Origin: Pseudomonas sp. B6002
GTDB lineage: Bacteria > Pseudomonadota > Gammaproteobacteria > Pseudomonadales > Pseudomonadaceae
Direction of reading: 5' to 3'
NCBI RefSeq assembly: GCF_013385985.1
Contig: NZ_JACAOY010000006.1
Coordinates: 391,734-455,733 of the forward strand
DNA length: 64,000 nt
How positions within the stretch are numbered: position 1 is the first letter of the stretch; each line of letters opens with the position of its first letter. A program made the translations under genes and the position numbers. Positions 8,215-18,295 of the stretch are shown here, piece by piece. Under the pieces are notes generated by a model. That model did not search any database and was not told where the DNA came from. It saw nothing but the letters and a program-made list of their open reading frames with translations.

Positions 8215-9690
8215 ATGACTACCCAGCAAGCCCCATTACCGACTCAAACCGCAGGCGAGCACAGCATTCTCGATAACATCATCGCCCAGACCCTGCTGAG
8301 TGCCGACGACGAGGCGTATAGCATCGCCAAACGAGGTATCTCGGCCTTTATCGAGGAGTTGGTCAAGCCACAGAACAAGGACGAACCGGTCAAGAAGCGC
8401 CTGGTTGACCGCATGATCGCCGAGATCGACACCAAGCTCAGCCTGCAAATGGATGAAATTCTTCACCACCCAGATTTCCAGGCCCTCGAAGCATCATGGC
8501 GGGGGCTGCAATTGCTGGTCGACCGCACCGACTTTCGTGAAAACATCAAGATCGAGCTCCTGAATGTCTCGCGCCAAGACCTTCTTGACGACTTCGAAGA
8601 CTCGCCAGAAGTCAGTCAATCCGGGCTCTACAAACATATCTACAGCGCAGAATACGGTCAGTTTGGTGGCCAGCCCGTCGGAGCCATTATTTCTAACTAC
8701 TTCCTCTCGCCGAGTGCGCCGGATGTGAAGCTGATGCAGTACGCCGCCAGTGTTGCCTGTATGGCTCACGCGCCTTTCATCGCTTCGGCCGGGCCTGGCT
8801 TCTTCGGCTTGGAAAGCTTCAACGGACTGCCTGATCTGAAGGATCTCAAGGATCACTTCGAAGGCCCGCAATTTGCCAAATGGCAAAGTTTTCGCCAAAG
8901 CGAGGATTCCCGCTACATAGGGCTGACTGTGCCCCGGTTCTTGCTGAGGACGCCTTACGATCCGCTGGAGTGTCCGGTCAAGACCTTCACCTATCAGGAA
9001 AACGTGGTCAACAGCCACGAACATTACCTGTGGGGAAATACTGCCTACGCGTTTGCCACCCGACTCACTGACAGCTTCGCCAAATTCCGCTGGTGTCCAA
9101 ATATCATCGGCCCGCAAAGCGGTGGAACGGTGGAGGACCTGCCGCTGCATCACTTCCATAGCATGGGTGAAATCGAAACCAAGATACCGACGGAAGTGCT
9201 GGTCTCTGATCGCCGAGAATATGAGCTGGCTCAAGAGGGGTTTATCGCCCTGACCATGCGCAAGGGCAGTGACAACGCCGCCTTTTTTTCTGCCAGTTCC
9301 GTACAGAAACCGAAGAATTTCGGCATCAGTGCCGAGGGCAAGGCGGCTGAGCTGAACTACCGCCTGGGCACGCAGTTGCCCTACATGATGGTGGTTAATC
9401 GCCTGGCGCATTACCTAAAGGTCTTGCAGCGCGAGCAGCTAGGTTCATGGAAAGAGCGCACCGACCTGGAGCTGGAACTCAACAAGTGGATCCGTCAATA
9501 CGTTGCGGATCAAGAGAACCCCAGCGCCGAAGTTCGTGGGCGACGCCCGTTGAGGGCTGCGCGGATTGTCGTGAGTGATGTCGAGGGCGAGCCGGGTTGG
9601 TACCGCGTCAACCTCAGTGTGCGCCCGCACTTCAAGTACATGGGGGCTGACTTCACGCTGTCCCTGGTCGGCAAGCTCGACAAAGAATGA
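8215..9690 (+). CDS. tssC: TssC, contractile sheath large subunit
   Basis: A 491-residue TssC/VipB/EvpB protein. Characteristic segments are DEILHHPDFQALEASWRGLQ (about 80-99), ELLNVSRQDLLDDFEDS, GQFGGQPVGAIISNY and the C-terminal YRVNLSVRPHFKYMGADFTLSLVGKLDKE, which contributes strands to the sheath handshake. Length is normal (about 490-500). It overlaps tssE by 4 nt (ATGA), so the two are translationally coupled. With TssB it forms the sheath that ClpV recycles after firing. Confidence 0.96.
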   Translation: MTTQQAPLPTQTAGEHSILDNIIAQTLLSADDEAYSIAKRGISAFIEELVKPQNKDEPVKKRLVDRMIAEIDTKLSLQMDEILHHPDFQALEASWRGLQLLVDRTDFRENIKIELLNVSRQDLLDDFEDSPEVSQSGLYKHIYSAEYGQFGGQPVGAIISNYFLSPSAPDVKLMQYAASVACMAHAPFIASAGPGFFGLESFNGLPDLKDLKDHFEGPQFAKWQSFRQSEDSRYIGLTVPRFLLRTPYDPLECPVKTFTYQENVVNSHEHYLWGNTAYAFATRLTDSFAKFRWCPNIIGPQSGGTVEDLPLHHFHSMGEIETKIPTEVLVSDRREYELAQEGFIALTMRKGSDNAAFFSASSVQKPKNFGISAEGKAAELNYRLGTQLPYMMVVNRLAHYLKVLQREQLGSWKERTDLELELNKWIRQYVADQENPSAEVRGRRPLRAARIVVSDVEGEPGWYRVNLSVRPHFKYMGADFTLSLVGKLDKE

Positions 9691-10106
9691 GCAGGGGTCA
9701 GGGACTGTCCGAGCATCGCAGCCTCTTCGAGCGGCTTGAAGGGCAAACGTCAAGTCGGACCAGCAGCGCGGCGTCTGTTGCCGCCCATTTGGGGAAGATG
9801 CTCAGTACCCGCGCGGGCAGCGTTCTTACGTTGCCCGATTATGGGCTGCCCGACCTCAACGACATGCGCTTGAGCCTGCATGAATCGTTGACCCAGTCGC
9901 GCCTGTCGATCGAGCGATTTATCCAGGCGTATGAACCGCGCCTGGTGAATGTGCGTGTCAGGGGATTGCCCGGTGAAAGTGATCCTTTGTCCCTGGCATT
10001 TTGTATTGATGCCGCGTTGCTTGTTGCGGGTGTCATGCAGCCGGTTGCATTCAGTGCGCGCTTGATGGGTGCAGGACAGGTCGAGGTATTGCCTGATGTC
10101 CTTTAA
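9687..10106 (+). CDS. tssE: TssE, gp25-like baseplate protein
   Basis: A 139-residue gp25/lysozyme-like baseplate wedge protein. It shows the family pattern: an N-terminal SLFERLEG, then STRAGSVLTLPDYGLPDLNDM and SRLSIERFIQAYEPRLVNVRVRG. The ERFIQAYEPRL stretch corresponds to the conserved EPR core that joins baseplate to sheath. The start overlaps the tssC stop (ATGA) and the end overlaps the tssF start by 11 nt. TssE, TssF and TssG form the wedge complexes with TssK. Confidence 0.93.
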   Translation: MSRGQGLSEHRSLFERLEGQTSSRTSSAASVAAHLGKMLSTRAGSVLTLPDYGLPDLNDMRLSLHESLTQSRLSIERFIQAYEPRLVNVRVRGLPGESDPLSLAFCIDAALLVAGVMQPVAFSARLMGAGQVEVLPDVL

Positions 10107-11883
10107 TCGTTTTTACCAAAGTGAGCTGAGCGCCTTACGGCAGCTCGGGCGGCGTTTTTCGGAGCGCAATCCCGCCTTGGCGCCGTTTCTCGCCGAGGCG
10201 GGCCAAGACCCCGATGTCGAGCGGCTGCTGGAAGGCTTTGCGTTCCTGACCGGGCGCTTGCGGCAGAAGCTTGCCGACGAGCTTCCCGAGTTGACCCACT
10301 CGATGATGCATCTGTTGTGGCCCAACTACATGCGGCCATTACCGTCTTTCAGCATCCTGCAGTTTGCACCGTTGCAGCACGCGAGCACTCCTGTGCTTGT
10401 TGAGCGGGACACATCGGTGGAAAGCGTGGCAATCAATGGTGAACGTTGCCGCTTTCGCACGTGCTATGCAACCCAGGTCCTGCCACTGCAACTGAGCGAC
10501 CTGGAATATCGCGCCATGGAAGGCCGGGCATTGCTGAACCTGCGCCTGGAAATGAGCGCCGAGGGCAATTTCAGCGAATGGACCTTCAGCCAGTTGCGCT
10601 TGCACCTGGCGGGCGATCGGTATGTCGGCCAAGGGTTATACCTGAGTTTGTTGCGCTATCTGGAGGGTATCGAGGTGTTGCTTTTCGATCAGGAAGGACG
10701 CCCGGTTAACGGGCCTGACGGGCAGTTGCCATCGTTGCGGCTGGGCGCTAGCCAGGTTCAGCCGGCAGGGTTTGATGACGATCAAGCGTTGATTCCGTAC
10801 CCGATGAATACCTTCAAAGGGTATCGCCATTTGCAGGAGTACTTTGCGTTTCCGGAGAAGTACCTGTTTGTCGATGTGTGTGGGCTTGATGTATTGCAGA
10901 CACTGCCCAGCACTGTGCTCAAACAAGCGCGCCACATGGAGCTGCGTTTCGAACTCCGCACGCGGGAGCATGAGCCATCCCCCCCGAACCTGGACAACGT
11001 GAAGCTGTATTGCACACCCATCGTCAACCTGTTCAAACATGATGCGGTGCCGATTCGGCTGGACGGCAAAAGGGACGAATACCTGCTGGTGCCGGCAGAG
11101 TTCGAAAGGGGCAATGCGGCGGTATTTTCCATCGACAGCGTCACCGGCTGGTGCCCTGGCGGGCTGGGTCATCGGACCTACGTCCCGTTTGAAACCTTTG
11201 AACATGACGGGGATGGCGGTGCCAACTCAAAAGCGCCCAGCTACAGCATTCGTCAACGCTCATCGGTACAGCACGGCGGGTTGGACACCTGGCTGAGTTT
11301 CGGCGCTGGACTGGCCCAGGACCAGGAGACGCTTTCGGTTGAATTGACGTGCACGAACAACAATCTGCCGCGGCAATTGCAGGTAGGGGATATCAACCAG
11401 CCGTGCGAAGAGACGCCGGAGTTTCTGTCGTTTCGCAATATCTGTGTGCCAACACCCAGTTTCAGCCCCCCTCTGGACCAGGACTTTCTCTGGAAACTGA
11501 TTAGCAACCTGTCGCTCAACTACCTGTCGTTGACCGATATCAGTGCCTTGAAAGTCACCCTGGAAAACTACGACATACCCCGATACCACGACAGACAAGC
11601 GCAGGTCATCAGCCAACGAAGGCTGGGGGCGTTGCGATCCATTCGTCATGAAACGGTCGACCGGTTGTACCGCGGGTTGCCAGTGCGTGGTTTGCGGATC
11701 GACTTGAGCATTGACCCCCAGGGCTTCACTGGTCAAGGCGATCTGTTTGTATTCGCCTCTGCGCTCAATGAGTTTTTTGCCCTCTATTCTAGCCTGAATT
11801 CGTACCACGAAATGCGGGTCATCAGCACACAAGGAGACGTGTACCTATGGCCACCCCGGAAGGGCCAGCAGCCCCTGCTTTAA
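10096..11883 (+). CDS. tssF: TssF, baseplate wedge protein
   Basis: A 595-residue TssF (VasA/ImpG). The start at 10096 gives the near-universal opening MSFNRFYQSELSALRQLGRRF; an in-frame ATG 27 nt upstream would add nine residues not seen in the family. Other marks are DPDVERLLEGFAFLTGRLRQKLADELPELTHSMMHLLWPNYMRPLPSFSI (family motif across about 40-90) and the C-terminal SLNSYHEMRVI. Two TssF subunits with one TssG make the wedge core. It overlaps tssE by 11 nt and tssG by 37 nt. Confidence 0.95.
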   Translation: MSFNRFYQSELSALRQLGRRFSERNPALAPFLAEAGQDPDVERLLEGFAFLTGRLRQKLADELPELTHSMMHLLWPNYMRPLPSFSILQFAPLQHASTPVLVERDTSVESVAINGERCRFRTCYATQVLPLQLSDLEYRAMEGRALLNLRLEMSAEGNFSEWTFSQLRLHLAGDRYVGQGLYLSLLRYLEGIEVLLFDQEGRPVNGPDGQLPSLRLGASQVQPAGFDDDQALIPYPMNTFKGYRHLQEYFAFPEKYLFVDVCGLDVLQTLPSTVLKQARHMELRFELRTREHEPSPPNLDNVKLYCTPIVNLFKHDAVPIRLDGKRDEYLLVPAEFERGNAAVFSIDSVTGWCPGGLGHRTYVPFETFEHDGDGGANSKAPSYSIRQRSSVQHGGLDTWLSFGAGLAQDQETLSVELTCTNNNLPRQLQVGDINQPCEETPEFLSFRNICVPTPSFSPPLDQDFLWKLISNLSLNYLSLTDISALKVTLENYDIPRYHDRQAQVISQRRLGALRSIRHETVDRLYRGLPVRGLRIDLSIDPQGFTGQGDLFVFASALNEFFALYSSLNSYHEMRVISTQGDVYLWPPRKGQQPLL

Positions 11884-12854
11884 ACGAGTTATCCCGCGTC
11901 ATCCGTGAGCACTCGCTATTTCAAGCAGTTCTGCAGGTGATTGAGCACCTGCGCCATGCTCATCCGCAGCTGGATGACGACGCACTGTATGACCTTGTTG
12001 AGTTTCAGGCGAACCCGGGTTTTGGGTTTCCGGGGCATGACATCGACCGAGCGGAGTTTTTTGTAGAGCGCGGTCAATTGCGAGCGCGCCTTCGCCTCAA
12101 TGTACTCGGCTTGCACGGCGCCGGTTCGCCATTACCGGCGTTTTATGCCGAGCAGGCTGCAACTGAACATGTAGGAGGAAACACTGCCCGGGACTTCCTG
12201 GATGTTTTTCACCATCGCCTGCAGCGGTTGATGTTGCTGATCTGGCGCAAGTACCGCTATCACATGTGCTTTCGCGCCGGGGCCAGCGATGCCTTTTCCG
12301 AGCAGATGTTTTCACTTGTCGGTCTGGGAGGGCGGCAGGTTCGCGAAGCCGCGCGGCTGGATTGCACTCGGCTGCTGCCTTATCTGGGGCTGCTGAGTTT
12401 GCGGGCGCATTCAGCCTCACTGGTCGAGACCGTGCTTCGGTACTACTTCAAGTACCGCCTTGTGTTTATCGAGCAATGGGTAGAGCGCTCGGTGGTCATC
12501 ACCCATCAGCAACGTAATCGGCTGGGTGCAGACAACAGCAGGCTGGGGGAGGACCTCGTACTGGGGCATCGAGTCATCGATCGCAGCGGCAAGTTCAGGG
12601 TGCATCTGCAGGCGCTGTCCTGGCAGCGTTTTCATGACTTCTTGACGACGGGCAGCAGTTATCAGCCGCTGTGCGCACTGGTTCGCCTCAGCGTTCGAGC
12701 CCCCCTGGAATATGACCTGCGCCTGGAATTGGCAGCAGGGGAAGCAAAGCCACTGCACATCGGTGAACGCAATGTCTGTGGCCTGGGCTGGACCAGTTGG
12801 CTGGGACATGAACGCGCTGATGGCGTGCTCACGCTTGGCAGCAACTCTCATTAG
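11847..12854 (+). CDS. tssG: TssG, baseplate wedge protein
   Basis: A 335-residue TssG (VasB/ImpH). The N-terminal part has HSLFQAVLQVIEHL and the conserved FQANPGFGFPGHDIDRAEF, followed by the hallmark LNVLGLHGAGSPLPAFYAE (about 84-102) and RDFLDVFHHRLQRLMLLIWRKYRYH. The C-terminal half has HRVIDRSGKFRVHLQALSWQRFHDFL. It starts 37 nt inside the end of tssF, a typical coupled pair, and ends just before clpV. It is part of the TssEFGK baseplate. Confidence 0.94.
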   Translation: MATPEGPAAPALNELSRVIREHSLFQAVLQVIEHLRHAHPQLDDDALYDLVEFQANPGFGFPGHDIDRAEFFVERGQLRARLRLNVLGLHGAGSPLPAFYAEQAATEHVGGNTARDFLDVFHHRLQRLMLLIWRKYRYHMCFRAGASDAFSEQMFSLVGLGGRQVREAARLDCTRLLPYLGLLSLRAHSASLVETVLRYYFKYRLVFIEQWVERSVVITHQQRNRLGADNSRLGEDLVLGHRVIDRSGKFRVHLQALSWQRFHDFLTTGSSYQPLCALVRLSVRAPLEYDLRLELAAGEAKPLHIGERNVCGLGWTSWLGHERADGVLTLGSNSH

Positions 12855-12866
12855 GGACTGATGATT

Positions 12867-15395
12867 ATGATGAATGTAGATCTACAGCAATTGATCCAAA
12901 CGCTGACCACCGACACTCGCCGCGACCTTGAACGTGCTGCCGAGCGCTGCGTGGCGCGGGGCGGCAAAGAAGTATTGGTAGAAGATGTATTGATGACGCT
13001 GCTGGAATATCCCGACGGTTTGTTGGCAAAGGCGCTGAAGGATGCGGATATCGAAGTCGGCACGCTGCAGGCAACGTTGCAACTCAAGGCAGAGCACAGC
13101 GCGGCGCACAACCCCGTGTTCGCCCAGGCGCTCGTCCATTGGTTGCAGCAAGCGTTGATGGTCGCGCACCTTGAACTGGGGCAGGTCGAGGTGGATCACG
13201 CGGCACTGATACTGGCTCTCCTGCATCACCCGCTGCAGCATGCGGGCAGTGGGTATCAACAGATTTTGAGTCGACTGGATGCTCACCGTGTGCGCGAGTT
13301 TGTGCAAAGCCAGGCAGCACAACGTATTCCTCGACGCTCCGAGGCGTCGTTGCTGGAACGCTTTACCCATGACCTCACACGCCAGGCCCGCGAAGGGCGC
13401 ATTGACCCTGTGCTGTGCCGGGACAGTGAAATCCGCCAGTTGATCGACATCCTCGTGCGTCGTCGCAAGAACAACCCGATCCTCGTAGGTGAGGCCGGGG
13501 TTGGCAAGACGGCCGTTGTCGAAGGCCTGGCCCTGCAAGTGGTTGCCTCACAAGTCCCCGAGCCGCTCAAGGATGTGCGCATCCTGACGCTGGACATGGG
13601 CCTGCTGCAGGCCGGTGCCAGCATCAGGGGCGAGTTCGAACGTCGACTCAAAGGCGTGCTCGACGAGGTGAGTGCCAGCGCTCAACCCGTGATCCTGTTT
13701 ATCGATGAGGCACATACCCTGGTGGGGGCAGGGGCCCAAGTGGGGGGGAGCGATGCGGCCAACCTGCTCAAGCCGGCGCTGGCCCGCGGGCAACTGCGCA
13801 CCATCGCGGCGACCACTTGGTCAGAGTACAAGAAGTACATAGAAAAAGACCCGGCGCTGGCGCGGCGTTTCCAACCGGTGGTGGTGGGGGAGCCGAGTGT
13901 GGAAGCCGCTGTGTCGATCTTGCGTGGGCTGGTTCCGGTTTATGAGGCCAGCCATGGGGTGTATGTGCGTGATGACGCGGTCGTGGCGGCGGCGCAGCTG
14001 AGTGCTCGCTACCTCGCTGGGCGGCAGTTGCCGGACAAAGCCGTCGATGTGCTGGACACCGCGTGTGCCCGGGTGCGTGTCAGCCTGGCAGCGGCCCCCG
14101 AGGCGTTGCAACGTCTGCGATCCGAGCTGGCGGAAGGCATGCGTCAGCGCGTTGCGCTCTCGCGGGATCTTGACGCGGGCCTGGCCATTGACGAGCCGGC
14201 GTTGCAAGCCTTGAACGTGCGACTGAACGCCTTGGAACTTGAGTGCCAGCGACTGGAAGGTTGTTGGGTCGAACAAAAGAATCTGGCAGAGCAGGCCATT
14301 TCCGAACGCCGACAGCGTCTTGAGGGCGAGTGTGTCGAGGGCGCCCGGCAAGTGCCTGCTTGCAATGAACCACGGTTGGTCAGCCACGAGGTATGCCCTC
14401 GACTGGTGGCACAGGTTATTAGCGCCTGGACCGGTATTCCGATCGAGCAGCTGGCGTTTGACAGCAGTGAACGGATTCTCGGTTTCGCCGATGCGCTGCG
14501 CAAACGCATCCTCGGGCAAGAGCAGGCAGTGATCGCGCTTGATCGAAACTTGCGTGCCGTTGCTGCGGGGCTCAACGCACCGGGTGCGCCTGTGGGGGTG
14601 TTTTTGCTGGTGGGCCCTAGTGGTGTGGGCAAGACCGAAACAGCCCTGGCACTGGCGGACCTGCTGTATGGCGGTGAGCGGTTTGTGACCACGTTGAACA
14701 TGTCGGAATACCAGGAGAAGCACTCCCTGTCCCGGTTGATCGGCGCCCCGGCGGGTTATGTCGGTTTTGGTGAGGGCGGGGTACTGACGGAAGCTGTGCG
14801 CCGACGGCCTTACTCGGTGCTCTTGCTGGACGAAGTGGAGAAGGCCGACCCGGAAGTGCTCAACCTGTTTTACCAGGTCTTTGACAGAGGCTTGGCCAAC
14901 GATGGCGAAGGCCGGGAAATCGATTTTCGCAATACACTGATCCTGATGACGTCCAACCTGGGGAGTGACGCCATCACCGCACTCTGCGCGAATGGCCAGC
15001 GCCCTGATCCGCAGGTTCTTCAAGACGCCATTCATCCTGTGCTGCGTGCTCACTTCAAGCCAGCGTTGCTCGCTCGGATGCGGGTTGTACCCTATTACCC
15101 CCTTGCCAGTGAAAGGCTGGAGGACGTGGTGCGACTCAAGCTGGAACGGCTTGGGCACCGCTTGCAGCAACGCAGGCTGACACTGAGCTTCACCTGCGAG
15201 TTGGTCGCGCACATGACCGATCGTTGCCTGCACAGCGACAGTGGCGCCAGGCATATTGACCAATGGATCGAGCTGAACCTGCTGCCTCAGGTGGTCGACA
15301 GGCTGCTCGACGCAATGGCGGTTGGCGAACCCTTCTCACGGGTTCACGCAACGCTGAACGACGCCGGCCAGCCAGTCTGCGAGTTCAGCCAATGA
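12867..15395 (+). CDS. clpV: ClpV (TssH), AAA+ ATPase that recycles the sheath
   Basis: An 842-residue Hsp100/ClpB-type ATPase. An N-terminal double Clp domain (about 1-155) is followed by AAA-1 with Walker A GEAGVGKT (about 208-215) and Walker [16 protein letters not shown] middle coiled-coil segment comes next, then AAA-2 with Walker [10 protein letters not shown] (about 583-591) and LLLDEVEKA. ClpV unfolds contracted TssB/C sheath for reuse. Three candidate ATGs occur (12861, 12867, 12870); I chose 12867 for its distance to the upstream AGGGA. The stop overlaps the start of the sigma-54 activator. Confidence 0.95.
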   Translation: MMNVDLQQLIQTLTTDTRRDLERAAERCVARGGKEVLVEDVLMTLLEYPDGLLAKALKDADIEVGTLQATLQLKAEHSAAHNPVFAQALVHWLQQALMVAHLELGQVEVDHAALILALLHHPLQHAGSGYQQILSRLDAHRVREFVQSQAAQRIPRRSEASLLERFTHDLTRQAREGRIDPVLCRDSEIRQLIDILVRRRKNNPILVGEAGVGKTAVVEGLALQVVASQVPEPLKDVRILTLDMGLLQAGASIRGEFERRLKGVLDEVSASAQPVILFIDEAHTLVGAGAQVGGSDAANLLKPALARGQLRTIAATTWSEYKKYIEKDPALARRFQPVVVGEPSVEAAVSILRGLVPVYEASHGVYVRDDAVVAAAQLSARYLAGRQLPDKAVDVLDTACARVRVSLAAAPEALQRLRSELAEGMRQRVALSRDLDAGLAIDEPALQALNVRLNALELECQRLEGCWVEQKNLAEQAISERRQRLEGECVEGARQVPACNEPRLVSHEVCPRLVAQVISAWTGIPIEQLAFDSSERILGFADALRKRILGQEQAVIALDRNLRAVAAGLNAPGAPVGVFLLVGPSGVGKTETALALADLLYGGERFVTTLNMSEYQEKHSLSRLIGAPAGYVGFGEGGVLTEAVRRRPYSVLLLDEVEKADPEVLNLFYQVFDRGLANDGEGREIDFRNTLILMTSNLGSDAITALCANGQRPDPQVLQDAIHPVLRAHFKPALLARMRVVPYYPLASERLEDVVRLKLERLGHRLQQRRLTLSFTCELVAHMTDRCLHSDSGARHIDQWIELNLLPQVVDRLLDAMAVGEPFSRVHATLNDAGQPVCEFSQ

Positions 15396-16912
15396 CGAAC
15401 AATCTGTTGGATCAGCTACCTCAGCCGCTGGTGTATGCCGAGCGTTTGTTGGGTTGGTATACCCGTTTGGGGGCTGACGAGGATGCGTCGTCGTTGCTCG
15501 AACTGTGTGTGGCCGCCGTCGCACAGCTAAGCGATTGCGAACTCTGCCAGCTCTATGAACGAGATGAAACGACGGGGCGGCTCGGGCTGATCGCCCAGCA
15601 TATCCCTGGCTCATCGCCCACGCAGGCGGGTGAGGATTTTCAGAATGAGCAACTCCTGCACTACGTGGTGAATCAGCGTTGTGCCCTGAACCTTGATGAG
15701 CTGTGCGGCAGTGTCTATGACAGCGGTTTTCTGCCGGCCGCGAGCACACCGTGGCGCTCACTGGCCTGCCTGCCACTGTTCAATCGGAATAAGGCGATCT
15801 GTGGTGTGTTGCTGTACGCAAGCCAACGCGCGATGCCGTTGCAAGGCTTCGCAGCGTCGCTGGGGCAACTGGGCAGTTTCGTTCTCAACCAATGGGGCTC
15901 GCGTATTGCTCGGCCAGGGCAAGCCGCAATGGTGCACAAACGCGACACGTCCCTCAGGGGGGCTTATGGCTTGATCGGCAACAGCACGGCGATGGACGAA
16001 ACCTGTCGATTGATGGGCAAGGTATTACTGACGCCTTATACCGTGTTGTTGCGCGGTGAAACGGGCACCGGCAAGGAGGTCGTGGCACGCGCCATCCACC
16101 GTGCCGGCCCGCGTGGGGCTCAACCGTTTGTGGTGCAGAACTGCGCGGCGTTTCCCGAAGGTTTGCTCGAGAGTGAGCTTTTCGGTTATCGCAAAGGCGC
16201 GTTTACCGGCGCCGAGCGTAACTATGCAGGCCTGTTTGATGCCGCCCACGGGGGCACGCTACTGCTGGATGAGATTGGCGATATGCCGCTCTCCCTTCAG
16301 GCCAAGTTGCTGAGAGTTTTGCAGGAGGGCGAAATTCGCCCGCTGGGTGCCAGCACCGCCCACAAGGTTGACGTGCGCATCATCGCAGCCACCCACCGTG
16401 ACCTCGCAGCGATGGTGGCCGAGGGCAGTTTTCGTGAGGACCTCTATTATCGCCTCGCGCAATTTCCCATCGAGCTACCGGCATTGCGCGACAGGGACGG
16501 GGATGTCCTCCTGCTGGCGCGCCACTTCGCTGAGCAGGCCTGCTCCTCCCTGGAAAAGCCCCCCGTGAGCTGGTCCAGCGCGGCGCTTGATCAACTCTCC
16601 AGCCATGGGTTCCCCGGCAATGTGCGCGAGCTCAAATGCCTGGTGGAGCGTGCGGTGTTGCTGTGCGATGACGGAGTGATCCTGCCGGAGCATCTCTCGC
16701 TGTCGCCCGCACCTGCTATTGCAGCGGTTGAGTCAACGTTGCGCCAACGCCTGGAACGGGTCGAGCGGGTATTCCTGATTGATTGCCTGCACAAGAACCG
16801 TGGCAATCGCACGCGCACCGCACGCGAGCTTGGTGTTGCCCGACGTACGCTGCTCTATCGCCTTGCACGCCTGAACATCCCTTTCGGCGACGCACGGGGG
16901 AATGCTGAATGA
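15392..16912 (+). CDS. Sigma-54-dependent activator of the type VI cluster (VasH/Sfa2-like)
   Basis: A 506-residue bacterial enhancer-binding protein. It has an N-terminal GAF-like sensor domain (about 20-180) and an AAA+ domain with Walker A GETGTGKE (222-229) and the GAFTGA loop at 269-274 that contacts sigma-54. A C-terminal Fis-type helix-turn-helix carries RGNRTRTARELGVARRTLLYRLARL. All residues needed for sigma-54 activation look intact. Position and make-up match sfa2 of HSI-II and vasH of Vibrio. The start at 15392 overlaps the clpV stop (ATGA). Its most likely target in this window is the hcp promoter at 5702-5718. Confidence 0.92.
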   Translation: MTNNLLDQLPQPLVYAERLLGWYTRLGADEDASSLLELCVAAVAQLSDCELCQLYERDETTGRLGLIAQHIPGSSPTQAGEDFQNEQLLHYVVNQRCALNLDELCGSVYDSGFLPAASTPWRSLACLPLFNRNKAICGVLLYASQRAMPLQGFAASLGQLGSFVLNQWGSRIARPGQAAMVHKRDTSLRGAYGLIGNSTAMDETCRLMGKVLLTPYTVLLRGETGTGKEVVARAIHRAGPRGAQPFVVQNCAAFPEGLLESELFGYRKGAFTGAERNYAGLFDAAHGGTLLLDEIGDMPLSLQAKLLRVLQEGEIRPLGASTAHKVDVRIIAATHRDLAAMVAEGSFREDLYYRLAQFPIELPALRDRDGDVLLLARHFAEQACSSLEKPPVSWSSAALDQLSSHGFPGNVRELKCLVERAVLLCDDGVILPEHLSLSPAPAIAAVESTLRQRLERVERVFLIDCLHKNRGNRTRTARELGVARRTLLYRLARLNIPFGDARGNAE

Positions 16913-16963
16913 ACCCCCTACGTTCACTGCACGTTGCCGACTTACCTTTCTGGAAGAGACCCG

Positions 16964-17095
16964 ATGCCTGATCGTCCATGGCAGGCCTTGATGCTTGCAC
17001 TGTGCTTGCTGAGCGGCTGTAACGCCAATTACGTGTTTGATGATGCCGACTATCGTCCTTTGGGTGACCCCCATGCGACGCGTCGCGGCCAATGA
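16964..17095 (+). CDS. 43-residue lipoprotein between the sigma-54 activator and TagH (OrfX-like)
   Basis: A very short open frame of 43 codons. It begins MPDRPWQALMLALCLLSGCN: a positively charged start, a hydrophobic stretch and a lipobox L16-S17-G18-C19. The mature peptide would be only about 25 residues, beginning at the lipidated cysteine and containing NYVFDDADYRPLGDP. In P. aeruginosa HSI-II a small frame called orfX lies at the same place between sfa2 and fha2 (established gene order, recalled). The downstream Asp or non-Asp sorting residue is N at +2, so outer-membrane placement is plausible. Function unknown; the gene is easily missed because of its size. Confidence 0.65.
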   Translation: MPDRPWQALMLALCLLSGCNANYVFDDADYRPLGDPHATRRGQ

Positions 17096-17110
17096 GAGGG
17101 GAGACCTGCC

Positions 17111-18295
17111 ATGCAACTCGTCTTTGAACTGTGCGTTGCCGATGCCGGCCAGACGCCCGAACGCAAGGTGTTTGACAGCACGGGTGGTGTGATCGGGCGC
17201 GGGGCTACTTGCGACTGGGTTATCCCGGACGCCAGTCGCTTGCTGTCCAGCCATCATGGCTTGGTCAGCTACCGTGACGGGCAGTATTTCCTGACCGATA
17301 TCAGTAGCAATGGAATCCGTTCGACAGGCAACGACACACCACTGCCCAAGGGCCAGGCCCATCTGATCGGGGAGGGCGAAGTGTTCCAGCTGGGCGCGCT
17401 GTCGATACGTGCCCGGCTGGTCGCGAAGGCTGCACCTCATAGCAAGGCATCCTCCGCTTTCGCAGGGATCATCCCTGACGATGCCTACTTGAATTCAGTC
17501 GATCGTTTGGTACTCGCACCGCTGCACGACGCAATGTCGGAGGAACTGAATGGGATGAACGAGGCTGTCGAAGCCCATGTGCCGTGGACGGGACATAACG
17601 CCGTGGAGCGAGATCACCTGGTTGTGCCTACCCGGGCTGCGCCCCGTGCAGAAGCGCCTCCATTGGAGCTTTGCACAGCTAACGCATCCATAAATCAGGA
17701 TCAGGCGTTCTGGACGCAATTCGCCGAGGCGCTGGGGGTGAGCCTGGATACGCTTGATGCACCAGCCCGCGAAGCGCTGGCGATCAAGGCAGCGAACCTG
17801 CTGAGGCAGTCTGTGGACGGGTTGCAGCAAAGCCTGCGCACTCACGAAGAGTTGAAAAGCGAATTCAACCTGGGGCAGGCCGGTCGCTGGGTCAAAAGCC
17901 AGAACCCGCTGAGAGACAGCATGGGGGCCCATGACGCGCTCCGCGCATTGCTGGGCACCGGAGAGTTGGGCCAGTTGTCCGCCGAATTGGCCATTGCTCA
18001 GGTATGCCGGGATATCCAGGTGCATCAGGTCGCCGTACTGGTGGCCTGCCGAACCGCGATGCGTAACGCACTGGCGGCATTCTCGCCGGGGCACCTGCAG
18101 CTGTGTTTCGAGCGTGAGGGCAAGCCGCCCAGGTTTGCTGTGGATGGGGCGTATTGGCGTGCCTATCGACGCCACTACCAGCAACGGATCGAAGAAGACG
18201 GCTCTGGCGAGCGCCAGTTGCAAGCGGACTTCGCCAGGGCCTACGACGATCAGGTACGCCTGGTCTCCACTCTGTACGCGGGACATTCAGGATGA
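17111..18295 (+). CDS. tagH: TagH/Fha, FHA-domain type VI regulatory protein
   Basis: A 394-residue protein with an N-terminal forkhead-associated domain (about 20-90). The phosphothreonine-binding residues are visible as IGRG, S-HH (LLSSHHGLVSY) and the SSNG-like DISSNGIRST. The C-terminal region (about 190-390) is the TagH-specific domain, with QVAVLVACRTAMRNALAAFSPGHLQ and YWRAYRRHYQQRIEEDG. In threonine-phosphorylation-controlled systems, Fha is modified by the kinase and binds the membrane complex. Kinase and phosphatase genes lie at the end of this cluster. GAGGGGAGA precedes the start, and the end overlaps tssJ by 4 nt. Confidence 0.92.
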   Translation: MQLVFELCVADAGQTPERKVFDSTGGVIGRGATCDWVIPDASRLLSSHHGLVSYRDGQYFLTDISSNGIRSTGNDTPLPKGQAHLIGEGEVFQLGALSIRARLVAKAAPHSKASSAFAGIIPDDAYLNSVDRLVLAPLHDAMSEELNGMNEAVEAHVPWTGHNAVERDHLVVPTRAAPRAEAPPLELCTANASINQDQAFWTQFAEALGVSLDTLDAPAREALAIKAANLLRQSVDGLQQSLRTHEELKSEFNLGQAGRWVKSQNPLRDSMGAHDALRALLGTGELGQLSAELAIAQVCRDIQVHQVAVLVACRTAMRNALAAFSPGHLQLCFEREGKPPRFAVDGAYWRAYRRHYQQRIEEDGSGERQLQADFARAYDDQVRLVSTLYAGHSG

